Assembly: GCA_028823995.1 (NCBI GenBank)
Contig: JAPPFD010000024.1
Location: 1 to 64,000 of the forward strand
DNA length: 64,000 nt
DNA from: a bacterium
Lineage (GTDB): Bacteria > Actinomycetota > Acidimicrobiia > Spongiisociales > ZC4RG35
Direction: 5' to 3'
Part shown: piece by piece, positions 24,682-32,909 of the stretch
Position numbering within the stretch: the first letter of the stretch is position 1
Layout of the letters: each line of letters starts with the position of its first letter
Made by a program: the position numbers and the translations under genes
Notes under the pieces: model-generated
The model's input: the letters and a program-made list of their open reading frames with translations, nothing else
Told to the model about the DNA's origin: nothing
Databases searched by the model: none

Positions 24682-25466
24682 GGTTGCAATGCCCCCTTTG
24701 TTTTGAGACGGTCACGGAGTTCCTCCGCCAGTCTCCTGTAGGCGATGGCGCCCCGGTTCATGTGATCGAAGATGTCGATGGGCTCCCCATAGGACGCCGC
24801 TTCGGCCAGCCGAACCCTTCGAGGGATGTAACTGCGAAAGACCCGGTCGCCGAAGTGGTCCTTCACCTGTTCGGATACCTCTCTGGAAAGACGTGTCCTG
24901 CCGTCCATCATGGTCAAGAGAACCCCGAGGAGTTCTAGGGAGGGGTTGAGAGCGGAGCGAACCATCTCGATGGTGCGACTCAACTCCACCAGGCCGTCGA
25001 GGGCGTATTGCTCGCACTGCATCGGAATCATGACATATTGAGCGGCAGTCAGGGCATTCACCGTCAGAAGGCCCAAGGAAGGGGGACAGTCGATCAAGAC
25101 ATAGGAATAGTGACCGTCGATCGCCCTCAAACAGTTACGCAGTCTTTGTTCTCTGGCCATCATGGGGACCAGTTCTATGTTGGCATCCACAAGATGACGG
25201 GTAGATGGTAGGAGATAGAGGTTTCTTACCGTGGTTGGCTCGATTGCGTCCTCGACCGGCGTGTCTTTGAGCAGGACGTCATAAATGGAAACAGCAACCT
25301 CTTCATGGTTGAGGCCCAACCCCGAGGTGGCGTTGGATTGTGGGTCCAGGTCCAGGACTAGTACGGATTCGCCCAAGCCGGCCAAGGCGGCGCCGAGGTT
25401 GACTGACGTAGTGGTCTTGCCTACGCCGCCCTTTTGGTTGGTGATGGCGATCAAGGCAGAGGTCAT
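24678..25466 (-). CDS. parA: Chromosome partition ATPase ParA
   Basis: From ATG 25466 the product is 262 aa. It has the deviant Walker A of the ParA/MinD class (TNQKGGVGKTTTSVNLG), VLVLDLDPQSNATSGLG, YVLIDCPPSLGLLTVNAL and MPMQCEQYALDGLVEL. ParA binds DNA non-specifically as an ATP dimer and moves ParB-parS complexes. The frame is open far upstream, to 26093, but that part encodes the N-terminal half of RsmG in the same frame because of a frameshift, so it is not a fusion. ATG 25466 overlaps the stop of the RsmG C-terminal frame (ATGA), and parB overlaps its end the same way. Confidence 0.97.
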   Translation of the reverse strand: MTSALIAITNQKGGVGKTTTSVNLGAALAGLGESVLVLDLDPQSNATSGLGLNHEEVAVSIYDVLLKDTPVEDAIEPTTVRNLYLLPSTRHLVDANIELVPMMAREQRLRNCLRAIDGHYSYVLIDCPPSLGLLTVNALTAAQYVMIPMQCEQYALDGLVELSRTIEMVRSALNPSLELLGVLLTMMDGRTRLSREVSEQVKDHFGDRVFRSYIPRRVRLAEAASYGEPIDIFDHMNRGAIAYRRLAEELRDRLKTKGALQP

Positions 25467-26084
25467 GTTTTTTCCATGATAAGGAGCCAAACCGGGTTTC
25501 CAAGGATATTGGAGGGCACCCGCAACGTTGAGAACCCCTGAAAGACGGGCGGCGAGCGATGCGAACCGCCGATCACGGCTACTCCTGTGGGGGAGAGCAG
25601 CCGGTGCAGGTCCCCTTTCAGGCGGTCGGGGGAACTTACCGCGCGGCAGACCAGCAGTTCGGCGGCGGTCTTCCATTGCCGCGTCTGTGTCGAGGCCACT
25701 TCCACGTTCTCCAAACCCAGGAGACGCACCGCACGCCGGGCCAGGTCGGCGCGCCGGACCGACCGCTCCAAGTAGGGTCACGTTGCTGGAGGGCCAACAA
25801 ATCGACAGAGGCAGGCCAGGAAGTCCCACACCGGATCCTATGTCAAGGACGGTGGGTGGCGAGCCTTGTCGAGAGCGCCAGGGGGCCGCGAATAGGAGAG
25901 AATCGGCGATATGTCGGGAATACACCACCGATCCTTCTGCCGGTCCCAGGCCTCCCGCCGGGATTGCCTCTGCCACCAGCCAGTCGGCAAGGTCCTCCAG
26001 AAGACCCAGTTGGCGGGCGGCTAGGGTGATTCCCGCCCAGTGGGCAGCTCTCCGGACGGTGTCCAGTCCGTGCTGGCCGGCCAT
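25463..26084 (-). pseudogene. rsmG: 16S rRNA (guanine-527-N7)-methyltransferase RsmG/GidB, frameshifted
   Basis: The N-terminal half is in one frame (SRHIADSLLF; SAM-binding VLDIGSGVGLPGLPLSI; then SSNVTLL). The C-terminal half is in another (ERSVRRADLARRAVRLLGLENVEV...). A single extra base near 25766-25775, where the minus strand reads CTACTTGGAGCGG, would account for the switch; dropping one G gives the family-like TLLERSVRRADLA. Left as is, translation runs on through unrelated sequence into parA. The C-terminal frame ends with an ATGA overlap with parA, proving it was the native reading. Loss of RsmG causes low-level streptomycin resistance in several bacteria. A sequencing or assembly error is the alternative. 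The start is ATG 26084 or GTG 26093. Confidence 0.85.
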
Positions 26085-26093
26085 TTGGGTCAC

Positions 26094-26109
26094 GGTTTCA
26101 CGTGAAACA
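26094..26109. promoter_or_regulatory. parS site 1
   Basis: GGTTTCACGTGAAACA matches the bacterial parS consensus TGTTTCACGTGAAACA at 15 of 16 positions and keeps the full palindromic core. It lies just upstream of rsmG. ParB (23830-24681) should nucleate here. Confidence 0.93.
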
Positions 26110-26155
26110 TCCCCGAGAAAGCGGGATCGCGGCTGCGGAGGGCAAGCTCAGAGGA

Positions 26156-26171
26156 TGTTTCACGTGAAACA
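26156..26171. promoter_or_regulatory. parS site 2
   Basis: TGTTTCACGTGAAACA is a perfect 16-base parS palindrome, 62 bp from site 1, in the gap between rsmG and the CwlM-like gene. Paired origin-proximal parS sites are typical and mark the centromere region. Confidence 0.97.
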
Positions 26172-26260
26172 CAACGGCGGCAGGGCCGAACGCATGGATT
26201 GCAGGTAACAGAGAATTACAACAGTGTAATTTACCCCAAACGCCGTCTATGGAGGGGGGA

Positions 26261-27223
26261 TCAGGAGATCGAGGTCTCGAAGAACAGTTTGAGACCCAGC
26301 ACCGCGGCCTCTCCAGTAGTGGCGCCCAGGTCGGGAACGGCGATCACCACCGCCGGCGACCGCGTGTCCTTGAGGATGGCCGTGGCCTGGCCAACCACCT
26401 CCAACTCCATAGCCTTGGCCAGGCAGGAAGCGATCAATTTGCCGGCGACGCTGTGGCTCTGCGAGGTGGCGAAGTAGCTGATTGCCCCGGTTGGGCGGCC
26501 CGAGAGCTGAAAGGAGATGATCAGGTCCGCCCCCATGCGATTGGCTCTCCGTGCCCGCACCCGCTCCGGGAAGGTGCTGTCCACACCACGGGAGAGGATC
26601 GGCGTCCCGCCCCCCTGCTGAAGCGCTATCGATGCCGCGGTGGCCGCCTCCCAACTCACAGAGGCCTCCTCCTGGGTGCGACAGGCCGGGTCGAAATAGA
26701 TTCGGGCGCCGACCAGGGTGGAGGGCCGCGACCGGAGCCACTCCCGCTCCCGGAGGGTCACTCGACCGGCCCGCAACTCGCCGCGCGCCACCAATCGCAA
26801 TTCGGTTATCACCTCAGGTCCGGAGATTCCATCGATCGCCAGACCCCGGTTGAACTGGAAGTCCCGCAAGCCCCGCTCCGTCTGCGGGCCGAAAATGCCG
26901 TCGGGCTTGCCGGTGTCGAACCCCAAAGCATCCAGCCGACTCTGTAGTTCAGCGACGTCGTCCCCGCGCAGCATGGGCCGCCGCAGAAAGAGCAGGCGGT
27001 CGCCCAGTCGGTAACCGGCTTCGTACAGCGCCCTCCAGGATTCCTGTCCCACCACCCCGGTGGTGGGCAGGCTTCGGGTCCGCTGGAACGCCTTTACCGC
27101 TGCCAGAGTGGCTTCTCCAAATTCGCCGGGCCGGTCCCGGTCGCAACTGTGACCAAGCGCCGAGAGACGTTCCTGTATCTCCCTGACGCCCTCTCCGGAA
27201 TTGCCTAGCTGATAGCGGCGCAT
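26261..27223 (-). CDS. CwlM-like peptidoglycan-binding pseudo-amidase
   Basis: A 320-aa cytoplasmic-looking protein (no signal peptide). Two PG_binding_1 domains occupy residues 1-75 (GEGVREIQERLSALGH) and 80-150 (GDDVAELQSRLDALGF...DGIFGPQTERGLRDFQ). An Amidase_3 fold follows, but its zinc ligands are lost: the expected DPGHGG reads FDPACR, the expected SIHAN reads SFQLSG, and the final PxxLxExGF segment reads AVPDLGATTGEA. Mycobacterial CwlM, in the same locus beside trxC-trxB, is also a non-catalytic amidase fold; when phosphorylated by PknB it activates MurA. The same regulatory role is inferred here. It sits upstream of the parS sites. Confidence 0.85.
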   Translation of the reverse strand: MRRYQLGNSGEGVREIQERLSALGHSCDRDRPGEFGEATLAAVKAFQRTRSLPTTGVVGQESWRALYEAGYRLGDRLLFLRRPMLRGDDVAELQSRLDALGFDTGKPDGIFGPQTERGLRDFQFNRGLAIDGISGPEVITELRLVARGELRAGRVTLREREWLRSRPSTLVGARIYFDPACRTQEEASVSWEAATAASIALQQGGGTPILSRGVDSTFPERVRARRANRMGADLIISFQLSGRPTGAISYFATSQSHSVAGKLIASCLAKAMELEVVGQATAILKDTRSPAVVIAVPDLGATTGEAAVLGLKLFFETSIS

Positions 27224-27311
27224 CGGTTACCTGGTGATCGCAGAATACTGCCCTTGTTTCATCAGGATAGAAAGGAACCGCCTGGGCAGGCGGCAACCCC
27301 AGCCGCCAGGG

Positions 27312-27635
27312 TCAGAGATGCTCTTTTATGTTCTTGTAGAGCCACTCCTTGGGACGCGCACCCACTATACGCTGCACTTCTTCCCCATTCTTGAACAAGA
27401 TGAGGGTGGGGATACTCATCACGCCGTAGCTGGCGGGAGATTGAGGGTTCTCGTCTATGTTCAGCTTGGCGACAGCCAACTGGTCGGGATGGTCTGTGGC
27501 GAGCGCCTCGAGGTGGGGAGCGATCAATCGGCAGGGACCGCACCACTCGGCCCAGAAGTCGACCAGCACGGGCCGGTCGCCCGAGATGACGTCCTGGAAA
27601 TTCTGGTCGGTGATAGTGAGAAGGTTGTCCGCCAT
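27312..27635 (-). CDS. trxA: Thioredoxin
   Basis: A 107-aa classical thioredoxin with the active site FWAEWCGPCRLIAP, the cis-Pro segment in MSIPTLILFKNGEEV and the usual length. It reduces protein disulfides in the cytoplasm, recharged by the thioredoxin reductase encoded 30 bp upstream on the same strand. Together with the CwlM-like gene this reproduces the trxB-trxC-cwlM arrangement of mycobacteria. Confidence 0.97.
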   Translation of the reverse strand: MADNLLTITDQNFQDVISGDRPVLVDFWAEWCGPCRLIAPHLEALATDHPDQLAVAKLNIDENPQSPASYGVMSIPTLILFKNGEEVQRIVGARPKEWLYKNIKEHL

Positions 27636-27665
27636 CGGTTGTTAATCCTTTCTTGACCGGGCCGA

Positions 27666-28601
27666 CTACAGCCCGACGGTGTTTTGAAGATAATGATCAG
27701 CGTCCAGAGCGGCCTGGCACCCGGTCCCCGCCGCGGTGACGGCCTGACGATATATCGGGTCAGCCACATCACCAGCAGCGAAGACTCCCGGCACAGAAGT
27801 GGCCGTGCCGCCTGCATTGGCGAGAGTGATATAGCCGCGCTCGTCCAAGGTTACCCACTCGGAGAACAACTCGGTGTTGGGTCGATGACCGATCGCCACG
27901 AACACGCCGTTGATCGACTGCTGTCTGGCTTCTCCACTGACAGTGTCGACCAGAGTGACGGCGGTCACCTGTTGCTCGCCGTGGATCTCTTCGACAACGG
28001 TGTTCCACGCCACCCCGATCTTGGGGTTCGCCAGAGCGCGCCGCGCCATTATGGCGGAGGCGCGGAATTCGTCACGGCGGTGGGCAATCGTAACCGAGGA
28101 AGCGAACTTGGTGAGGAATAGGGACTCCTCCATTGCGGAGTCGCCGCCGCCCACCACCAACAGGTCCTTGTCCTTGAAGAAGAAGCCGTCACAGGTTGCG
28201 CAGGCCGAGACTCCCCGTCCGGTGAGCCGCTCTTCGCCCGGCACGCCCAGCCACTTGGCGCTGGCTCCGGTGGCGATGATCACGGTGTGGGATAGGTGGA
28301 CCTTGCCATTGGTGACTACTTGGAGGGGCGTGGTGGAGAAGTCGACGGCGGTGGCGTCTTCGGTGAGAAGTTGGGCGCCGAACCGTTCAGCCTGGGCTCG
28401 GAACTTCTCCATGATCTCGGGACCCAGCACCCCCTCGGGAAAGCCAGGGTAGTTCTCCACGTCGGTGGTGATCATCAGTTGGCCGCCGGGCGTGCTGCCT
28501 TCCAGCACCAACGGGGCCAACTCGGCGCGGGCGGCGTACAGCGCGGCGGTGTAACCGGCCGGCCCGCCTCCGATAATCAGCACGTTGTGAATGTCGTTCA
28601 T
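27666..28601 (-). CDS. trxB: Thioredoxin-disulfide reductase
   Basis: From ATG 28601 the product is 311 aa: FAD-binding IIGGGPAGYTAALYAARA, GGQLMITTDVENYPGFPEG, the redox motif ACATCDGFFF (CATC), the NADPH-binding VVGGGDSAMEESLFLTKFA, and the C-terminal GVFAAGDVADPIYRQAVTAAGTGCQAALDA. It uses NADPH to reduce thioredoxin. The ATG overlaps the stop of the small membrane protein upstream (ATGA). The frame is open further upstream, but that reading is a shadow of the small membrane gene. Confidence 0.97.
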   Translation of the reverse strand: MNDIHNVLIIGGGPAGYTAALYAARAELAPLVLEGSTPGGQLMITTDVENYPGFPEGVLGPEIMEKFRAQAERFGAQLLTEDATAVDFSTTPLQVVTNGKVHLSHTVIIATGASAKWLGVPGEERLTGRGVSACATCDGFFFKDKDLLVVGGGDSAMEESLFLTKFASSVTIAHRRDEFRASAIMARRALANPKIGVAWNTVVEEIHGEQQVTAVTLVDTVSGEARQQSINGVFVAIGHRPNTELFSEWVTLDERGYITLANAGGTATSVPGVFAAGDVADPIYRQAVTAAGTGCQAALDADHYLQNTVGL

Positions 28602-28891
28602 TCTCGACCTCGTGGATGGGTTGATCCCCTGTTCCATATAAACAGCCCGGCGACAAGAAATAGTCCCCCCAGGGTGGCCAGCGAGCCTGCCGCACCCAAG
28701 CCGATCGACAGAGCTCGGTGGGCGGTGATCAGCAGGAAGACCAGGCCGGTAGCGCCGATCACAGCTGCAATCCCGAGGAACATGGCTGTGCGGAGCCAAC
28801 CCTCCATTCGATCGGCGGTCATGGCCCGCACCCGACTGGCCGCCGCTTCGAGTGCATCAGCGAATCGAGTGGGCAGGTCTTCGAATTGCAC
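28598..28891 (-). CDS. Small two-helix membrane protein coupled to trxB
   Basis: A 97-aa protein starting at GTG 28891 (VQFEDLPTRFADALEAAASRVRAMTADRMEGWLRT), with an amphipathic N-terminal part and two hydrophobic helices at about residues 35-58 (AMFLGIAAVIGATGLVFLLITA) and 66-86. The general look recalls the holin-superfamily-III/DUF1469 membrane proteins of actinobacteria, but I cannot assign a function. The stop overlaps the trxB start, so co-expression is very likely. Rv3912, at the same place in M. tuberculosis, is an anti-sigma factor; this protein shows no zinc-binding motif. Confidence 0.7.
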   Translation of the reverse strand: MQFEDLPTRFADALEAAASRVRAMTADRMEGWLRTAMFLGIAAVIGATGLVFLLITAHRALSIGLGAAGSLATLGGLFLVAGLFIWNRGSTHPRGRE

Positions 28892-28998
28892 AGCGACAAA
28901 GAGGCTAGCGAGGTTCGCCGTCGGCTCGTGCGCTAATCAAGCAGCCGAGCCCCCCCAGTCCATTGTTGCCAAATATTAGCCAACGTTACTAACGTTAA

Positions 28999-30354
28999 TC
29001 ATCCCCAGAAGCGGACTTCGGCGATCGAAGTTGAATAGTTCTCGGGACCCACATATGGCAGCTCGGTGAACCACAGCAGCCAAGAGCCGTCCGGCTGATG
29101 AGGCAAGGTGAGAAAGAAAGCGCCGGAAGTGGTTTGTCCGGTGGCCACCGGACTCCATTCACTCAGGGAAGCGTTGGGTGACTCCGCCCAGGACAAGGTG
29201 TACACGGTTCCAGGGGTGATGCCCCATAGTTCGAGTTGTCGCGCGCCGGCAGGAGGCGTCATCACCAGCCCGACGCCCGCTTTGATCAGCGAAAGCGGAT
29301 CGTAATAACGCTCGGTACGCCAGGTGGTGTCACGGTCTCCATCCACCAGGAACCCCAGGCGGTGGTCCATTTCCCCTCCGCCCCCGTAGGGGTCGAGAGT
29401 AAACACGACCGGGACGTCCAACAGAGTGGACGGCGTCGGGGCGAGTACCGGAGCGGGAGGGACAACCGGCTCCGGAGAGGGGATGGTTGATGGAGGGGCG
29501 GCGTCGGTGACGGTGGGCGTTTGCGGGGTGAGGGTGAGGGTGGTGGTTGATTCCTGGGGAGGTGGAGGTGAAACAGAACCGGCTGACAGCAGGGTGCCCA
29601 TACCAACCAGCCCCACCGCAGTCACTATCAGGGCAGTGGTCAGCCATGCCCCGACCCGGGAAGCGCCGGCCGCCCGGGAGGAGGAGGCTATGGTGGCGGG
29701 CGCCGCCGCCAGGAGGCCCGCCAACTCCGACGAGGTCAGATGCCCGGCGTCGGCGTCGGCGAGTATGTCATCAATGGCGGGGGCAATGCCATCCACCAAT
29801 TCCGAGAGGGGCAGACCGCGCGATGTCTTGCCGATCGCCCATTGCTCCAGGGTGTCGACCAGTTGCACCACATCGCTGGTGAAGGTGCTTTCCTCGTTGG
29901 GCGGCCCTACTCCTCCCAGTTTGGCTGGATGGTCCACCGAGTAATAGATCGTGTCGGGACTGATCCGGGCGTGGACGATTCCCGCCTCGTGCAGGGTGGC
30001 CAGCGCCCCGGCCAGGCCGGCGGCGTTCGGTTGGAACTCGGCAGGGCTCGGTTTGGCCCCGGCCGCCAACCGGTGTGACAGGGCCGCCCCTCCGGTCCAC
30101 TCGTAGGCGGCGAAGACTCCCCCCTGGACCGAGCCCGCATCGTAAACGGAAAGCAGGTTGGGATGAGCGGCCACTGTCGAGAGACGCACGGCTTGGAGGT
30201 ACTCCTCCCGCAGAGAAGGGGCCGTCTCCGGGCCGAGCACCCGCAGTTGTACGGGCCGGTCCAACACCGTGTCGGTGGCCAGCCACTCTTCGACGCCCTC
30301 GATTCTGCCCAGGCGAACCTCGAGGCGATAACGTTCGGGTAGGGGGGGCGGCAT
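28999..30354 (-). CDS. MviN-type transmembrane pseudokinase with extracellular galactose-binding-like domain
   Basis: A 451-aa protein. Residues 1-215 have a Ser/Thr kinase fold (RYRLEVRLGRIEGVEEWLATDTVLDRPVQLRVLG; a region with AAHPNLLSVYDAG), but the catalytic HRD loop reads HARISPDTIYY and the DFG position reads KLGGVG, so it is a pseudokinase. A membrane helix follows at about 235-258 (GAWLTTALIVTAVGLVGMGTLL), then a Pro/Thr linker and a C-terminal beta domain (LGFLVDGDRDTTWRTERYY...STSIAEVRFWG) like discoidin/F5-F8 modules. M. tuberculosis Rv3910 has this arrangement fused behind MurJ and regulates peptidoglycan synthesis through FhaA. Here the MurJ part is absent and no murJ is in the window. 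Confidence 0.82.
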   Translation of the reverse strand: MPPPLPERYRLEVRLGRIEGVEEWLATDTVLDRPVQLRVLGPETAPSLREEYLQAVRLSTVAAHPNLLSVYDAGSVQGGVFAAYEWTGGAALSHRLAAGAKPSPAEFQPNAAGLAGALATLHEAGIVHARISPDTIYYSVDHPAKLGGVGPPNEESTFTSDVVQLVDTLEQWAIGKTSRGLPLSELVDGIAPAIDDILADADAGHLTSSELAGLLAAAPATIASSSRAAGASRVGAWLTTALIVTAVGLVGMGTLLSAGSVSPPPPQESTTTLTLTPQTPTVTDAAPPSTIPSPEPVVPPAPVLAPTPSTLLDVPVVFTLDPYGGGGEMDHRLGFLVDGDRDTTWRTERYYDPLSLIKAGVGLVMTPPAGARQLELWGITPGTVYTLSWAESPNASLSEWSPVATGQTTSGAFFLTLPHQPDGSWLLWFTELPYVGPENYSTSIAEVRFWG

Positions 30355-30428
30355 CGGTTCTACTCGAAGATTATCGACCCGAAGGTTCCAAAGGGGAGGG
30401 CCGTCGCGCCAGACTATCTGATGCGATC

Positions 30429-31439
30429 GTGAGAGTTCTCTACCTGACCCATCCCGCTTTCTACCGGCACCAGGCCGGACCCCATCACCCGGAACGACCG
30501 GCCCGGCTGGGGGCCGTCGAACGGGGAGTGGTTGCCTCGGGCCTCGAGATCGAACGGGTGGAACCGCCGGAAGCCGATGACCACCTCCTGGGACTGGCCC
30601 ATACTTCCGCTTACATCTCCGGTGTCCGTGACGTGATCGCGGCTGGAGGGGGCCGGTTCGATCCTGACACGGCGGCAGGTCCCGATTCGTGGGAAGCGGC
30701 TGTTCGCGCGGCGGGATCGGGACCGCAGGCGGTCCGGCTTCTCGAGGGAGAAACGGATTCGGTGGCCCTTTTGGCGGTGCGCCCCCCCGGTCACCATGCG
30801 CTTCGAGATCGGGCGATGGGATTCTGTCTGTTCAACAACGCCGCGATAACCGCCCGGTATCTCCAGGGCCGGGGGCGCCGGGTGGCGATCATCGATTGGG
30901 ATGTGCATCACGGCAACGGAACGGATGCCGAGTTCGAACACGATCCCGATGTGTTCTACATCAGCGCCCATCAGTGGCCCTACTACCCCGGCACAGGGGC
31001 TTTCGACCGGGTGGGTGCGGGACCGGGGAAGGGATACACCATCAATGCGGCGCTGCCGGCCGGGACGGGCGGTGACGTGTATAGGAGGCTCTTCCGGGAG
31101 ATGGTGATCCCACGCCTGCGCCGATATGCCCCCGATTGGATTCTCGTGAGTTGCGGGTTCGACGCCCATCACCTGGACCCTCTGGCAGGTCTGCGATTGA
31201 CTGAAGGCGACTACCACTTCATGGCTGAACAGTTGTTGGAAGTCGTTGCTTCCAACCGGATCCTGGTCTTCCTTGAAGGCGGCTATGACCTGGATGCCAT
31301 TGCGGGGTCCACCCAGGCAATGCTCCTGGGAGTGGCCGGCAGGCCCTATGAGAGTTCGACTCCCACCCAGATGTCCCCCGCCAGCGGCCACCGCGCACTG
31401 GAGAGACTGGTGGACATCCATGACCGGGTTTCGGGGTGA
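30429..31439 (+). CDS. Histone deacetylase-family (acetoin utilisation/APAH-like) hydrolase
   Basis: From GTG 30429 the product is 336 aa. Zinc-hydrolase residues are clear: LAVRPPGHHALRDRAMGFCLFNN (tandem His), IDWDVHHGNGTDAEF (metal ligands Asp and His), SCGFDAHHLDPLAGL (Asp ligand) and LEGGYD near the end. Bacterial members deacetylate small amides such as acetylpolyamines, or acetyl-lysine on proteins. It is divergent from the pseudokinase across a 74-bp gap and 30 bp upstream of the CCA/poly(A) polymerase gene. The 118 residues available upstream in frame are Arg/Pro-rich and antisense to the pseudokinase, hence excluded. The substrate is unknown. Confidence 0.88.
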   Translation: MRVLYLTHPAFYRHQAGPHHPERPARLGAVERGVVASGLEIERVEPPEADDHLLGLAHTSAYISGVRDVIAAGGGRFDPDTAAGPDSWEAAVRAAGSGPQAVRLLEGETDSVALLAVRPPGHHALRDRAMGFCLFNNAAITARYLQGRGRRVAIIDWDVHHGNGTDAEFEHDPDVFYISAHQWPYYPGTGAFDRVGAGPGKGYTINAALPAGTGGDVYRRLFREMVIPRLRRYAPDWILVSCGFDAHHLDPLAGLRLTEGDYHFMAEQLLEVVASNRILVFLEGGYDLDAIAGSTQAMLLGVAGRPYESSTPTQMSPASGHRALERLVDIHDRVSG

Positions 31440-31469
31440 AGGGCCAAAACTCTGAGCAATTGCGGATCG

Positions 31470-32909
31470 ATGCCTACCAACATTGAGCCGGTGATCCCCG
31501 AAAGACTGACGTGGTTGTTGGCCGCCGGGCAGATCCCCGGTCTGCTGGGTCGCCGCTTCGCGGAGTTCGGCCACCAGCTCTACCTGGTGGGAGGCACGGT
31601 GAGGGATGCTTTCCTGGCCCACGCCAATCCTGGCTCGGGCAGCGAATACGACTTCGCTACCGACGCCCGCCCACCGCAGATCAAGGCGATTCTTGAAGGC
31701 TGGGCCGAAAAGGTTTACACCACCGGCGAGGCCTTCGGGACAGTGGCGGGCATAAGGGACGGAAACACCCTTGAGATAACCACCTTCCGGAGGGATGTGT
31801 ATCGCACCGACAGCCGGCATCCGGAGGTCTCTTTCTCCAACACCATCGAAGAGGACCTCGAGCGGAGGGACTTCACCGTGAACGCTTTGGCGATCAAGGT
31901 TCCTGACGCCCAGATGGTCGATCCGTTCGGAGGACTTGCCGATCTTGCCCGGCGGGTCCTGACCACACCCACCTCCCCGGAGAAGACCTTCGCCGACGAT
32001 CCGCTGCGGATGCTTCGCCTCTTTCGTTTCTGGGCGACGCTGGAGTTCCAACCTGCCGCGCCCACCCTGCAGGCCGTGGCCGAGATGGCGGGCCGCCTTC
32101 AGATAGTGTCGGCCGAGAGGATCAGGGACGAACTCAGCAAGCTGCTCACCGCCCCGCATCCCCGTGACGCCCTGCTGGGTCTGGTGAGGTCCGGGTTGGC
32201 CGAGCACTTCCTGCCCGAGCTTTCCTCCCTGGAGATGGAACAGGATCCTCGCCACCGTCACAAGGACGTTTTGGCCCACAGCTTGGCGGTGGTGGAGAAG
32301 GCCTCACCGCGACTGGTGTTGCGGCTGGCTTGCCTGCTCCACGACATAGGCAAGCCCGACACCCGCATTTACGGATCCAAGGGGGTCAGTTTTCACCATC
32401 ACGAGGTGGTGGGCGCTCGACTGGCCCGTCGCCGACTGGAGGAACTGAGGTATCGACGGGCGGTCATCGACGACGTGACCCGGTTGGTCGAGTTGCATCT
32501 GCGCCCCCACACCCTGAGGATGGGTTGGTCGGATTCGGCGGTGCGTCGCTATGTGCGGGATGCCGGGCCGCTCCTGGAGGATCTGAACGAGTTGGTTCGT
32601 TGCGACGTGACCACCGTCAACCGGCGACGAGCCGCCGCTATCCAGAGTCGGATCGATCAACTGGAGCAGCGTATCGCCGAACTCAAGGAGAAGGAAGACC
32701 TGGAGCGTCTCCGGCCGCCGGTGAACGGTTACCGGATCATGTCCTACCTGGGGATTCCCCCGGGTCCGAAAGTGGGCGAGATCATGAAAGTCCTCCTGGA
32801 GAAGCGCATAGAGGATGGCCCCTATTCAGAGCACGAGGCGCTGACGATCGCCCGTGAGTGGGCGAAAGACCAGGGCTGGGAGGACCCGGGGCCCCCTCCT
32901 CCGGCATGA
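31470..32909 (+). CDS. CCA tRNA nucleotidyltransferase / poly(A) polymerase family
   Basis: A 479-aa protein. The nucleotidyltransferase core reads LYLVGGTVRDAFL, SEYDFATDARP (catalytic carboxylates) and ITTFRRD, with FSNTIEEDLERRDFTVNALA and DDPLRMLRLFRF behind it. An HD domain follows (LLHDIGKPDTR...SFHHHEVVGA). Class II CCA-adding enzymes and bacterial poly(A) polymerases share this layout, and actinobacterial copies at this locus are annotated pcnA (Rv3907c). The tRNA-Ile at 6464 lacks an encoded CCA, so a CCA-adding activity is needed in this organism. It is coupled by ATGA to the following peptidase gene. Confidence 0.93.
   Translation: MPTNIEPVIPERLTWLLAAGQIPGLLGRRFAEFGHQLYLVGGTVRDAFLAHANPGSGSEYDFATDARPPQIKAILEGWAEKVYTTGEAFGTVAGIRDGNTLEITTFRRDVYRTDSRHPEVSFSNTIEEDLERRDFTVNALAIKVPDAQMVDPFGGLADLARRVLTTPTSPEKTFADDPLRMLRLFRFWATLEFQPAAPTLQAVAEMAGRLQIVSAERIRDELSKLLTAPHPRDALLGLVRSGLAEHFLPELSSLEMEQDPRHRHKDVLAHSLAVVEKASPRLVLRLACLLHDIGKPDTRIYGSKGVSFHHHEVVGARLARRRLEELRYRRAVIDDVTRLVELHLRPHTLRMGWSDSAVRRYVRDAGPLLEDLNELVRCDVTTVNRRRAAAIQSRIDQLEQRIAELKEKEDLERLRPPVNGYRIMSYLGIPPGPKVGEIMKVLLEKRIEDGPYSEHEALTIAREWAKDQGWEDPGPPPPA

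Noticed and set aside
24678..26093. A possible RsmG-ParA fusion protein in one continuous frame
   Set aside because: The frame joins the RsmG N-terminal half to ParA only because of a frameshift; the segment between is unrelated sequence, while the proper RsmG C-terminus is in another frame and overlaps the ParA start.
30414..32279. Long minus-strand reading frame (621 codons) opposite the HDAC-like and CCA/poly(A) polymerase genes
   Set aside because: It is antisense to two genes with clear catalytic motifs, crosses their boundary, and its translation has no domain or ribosome binding site; high GC makes such shadows common.
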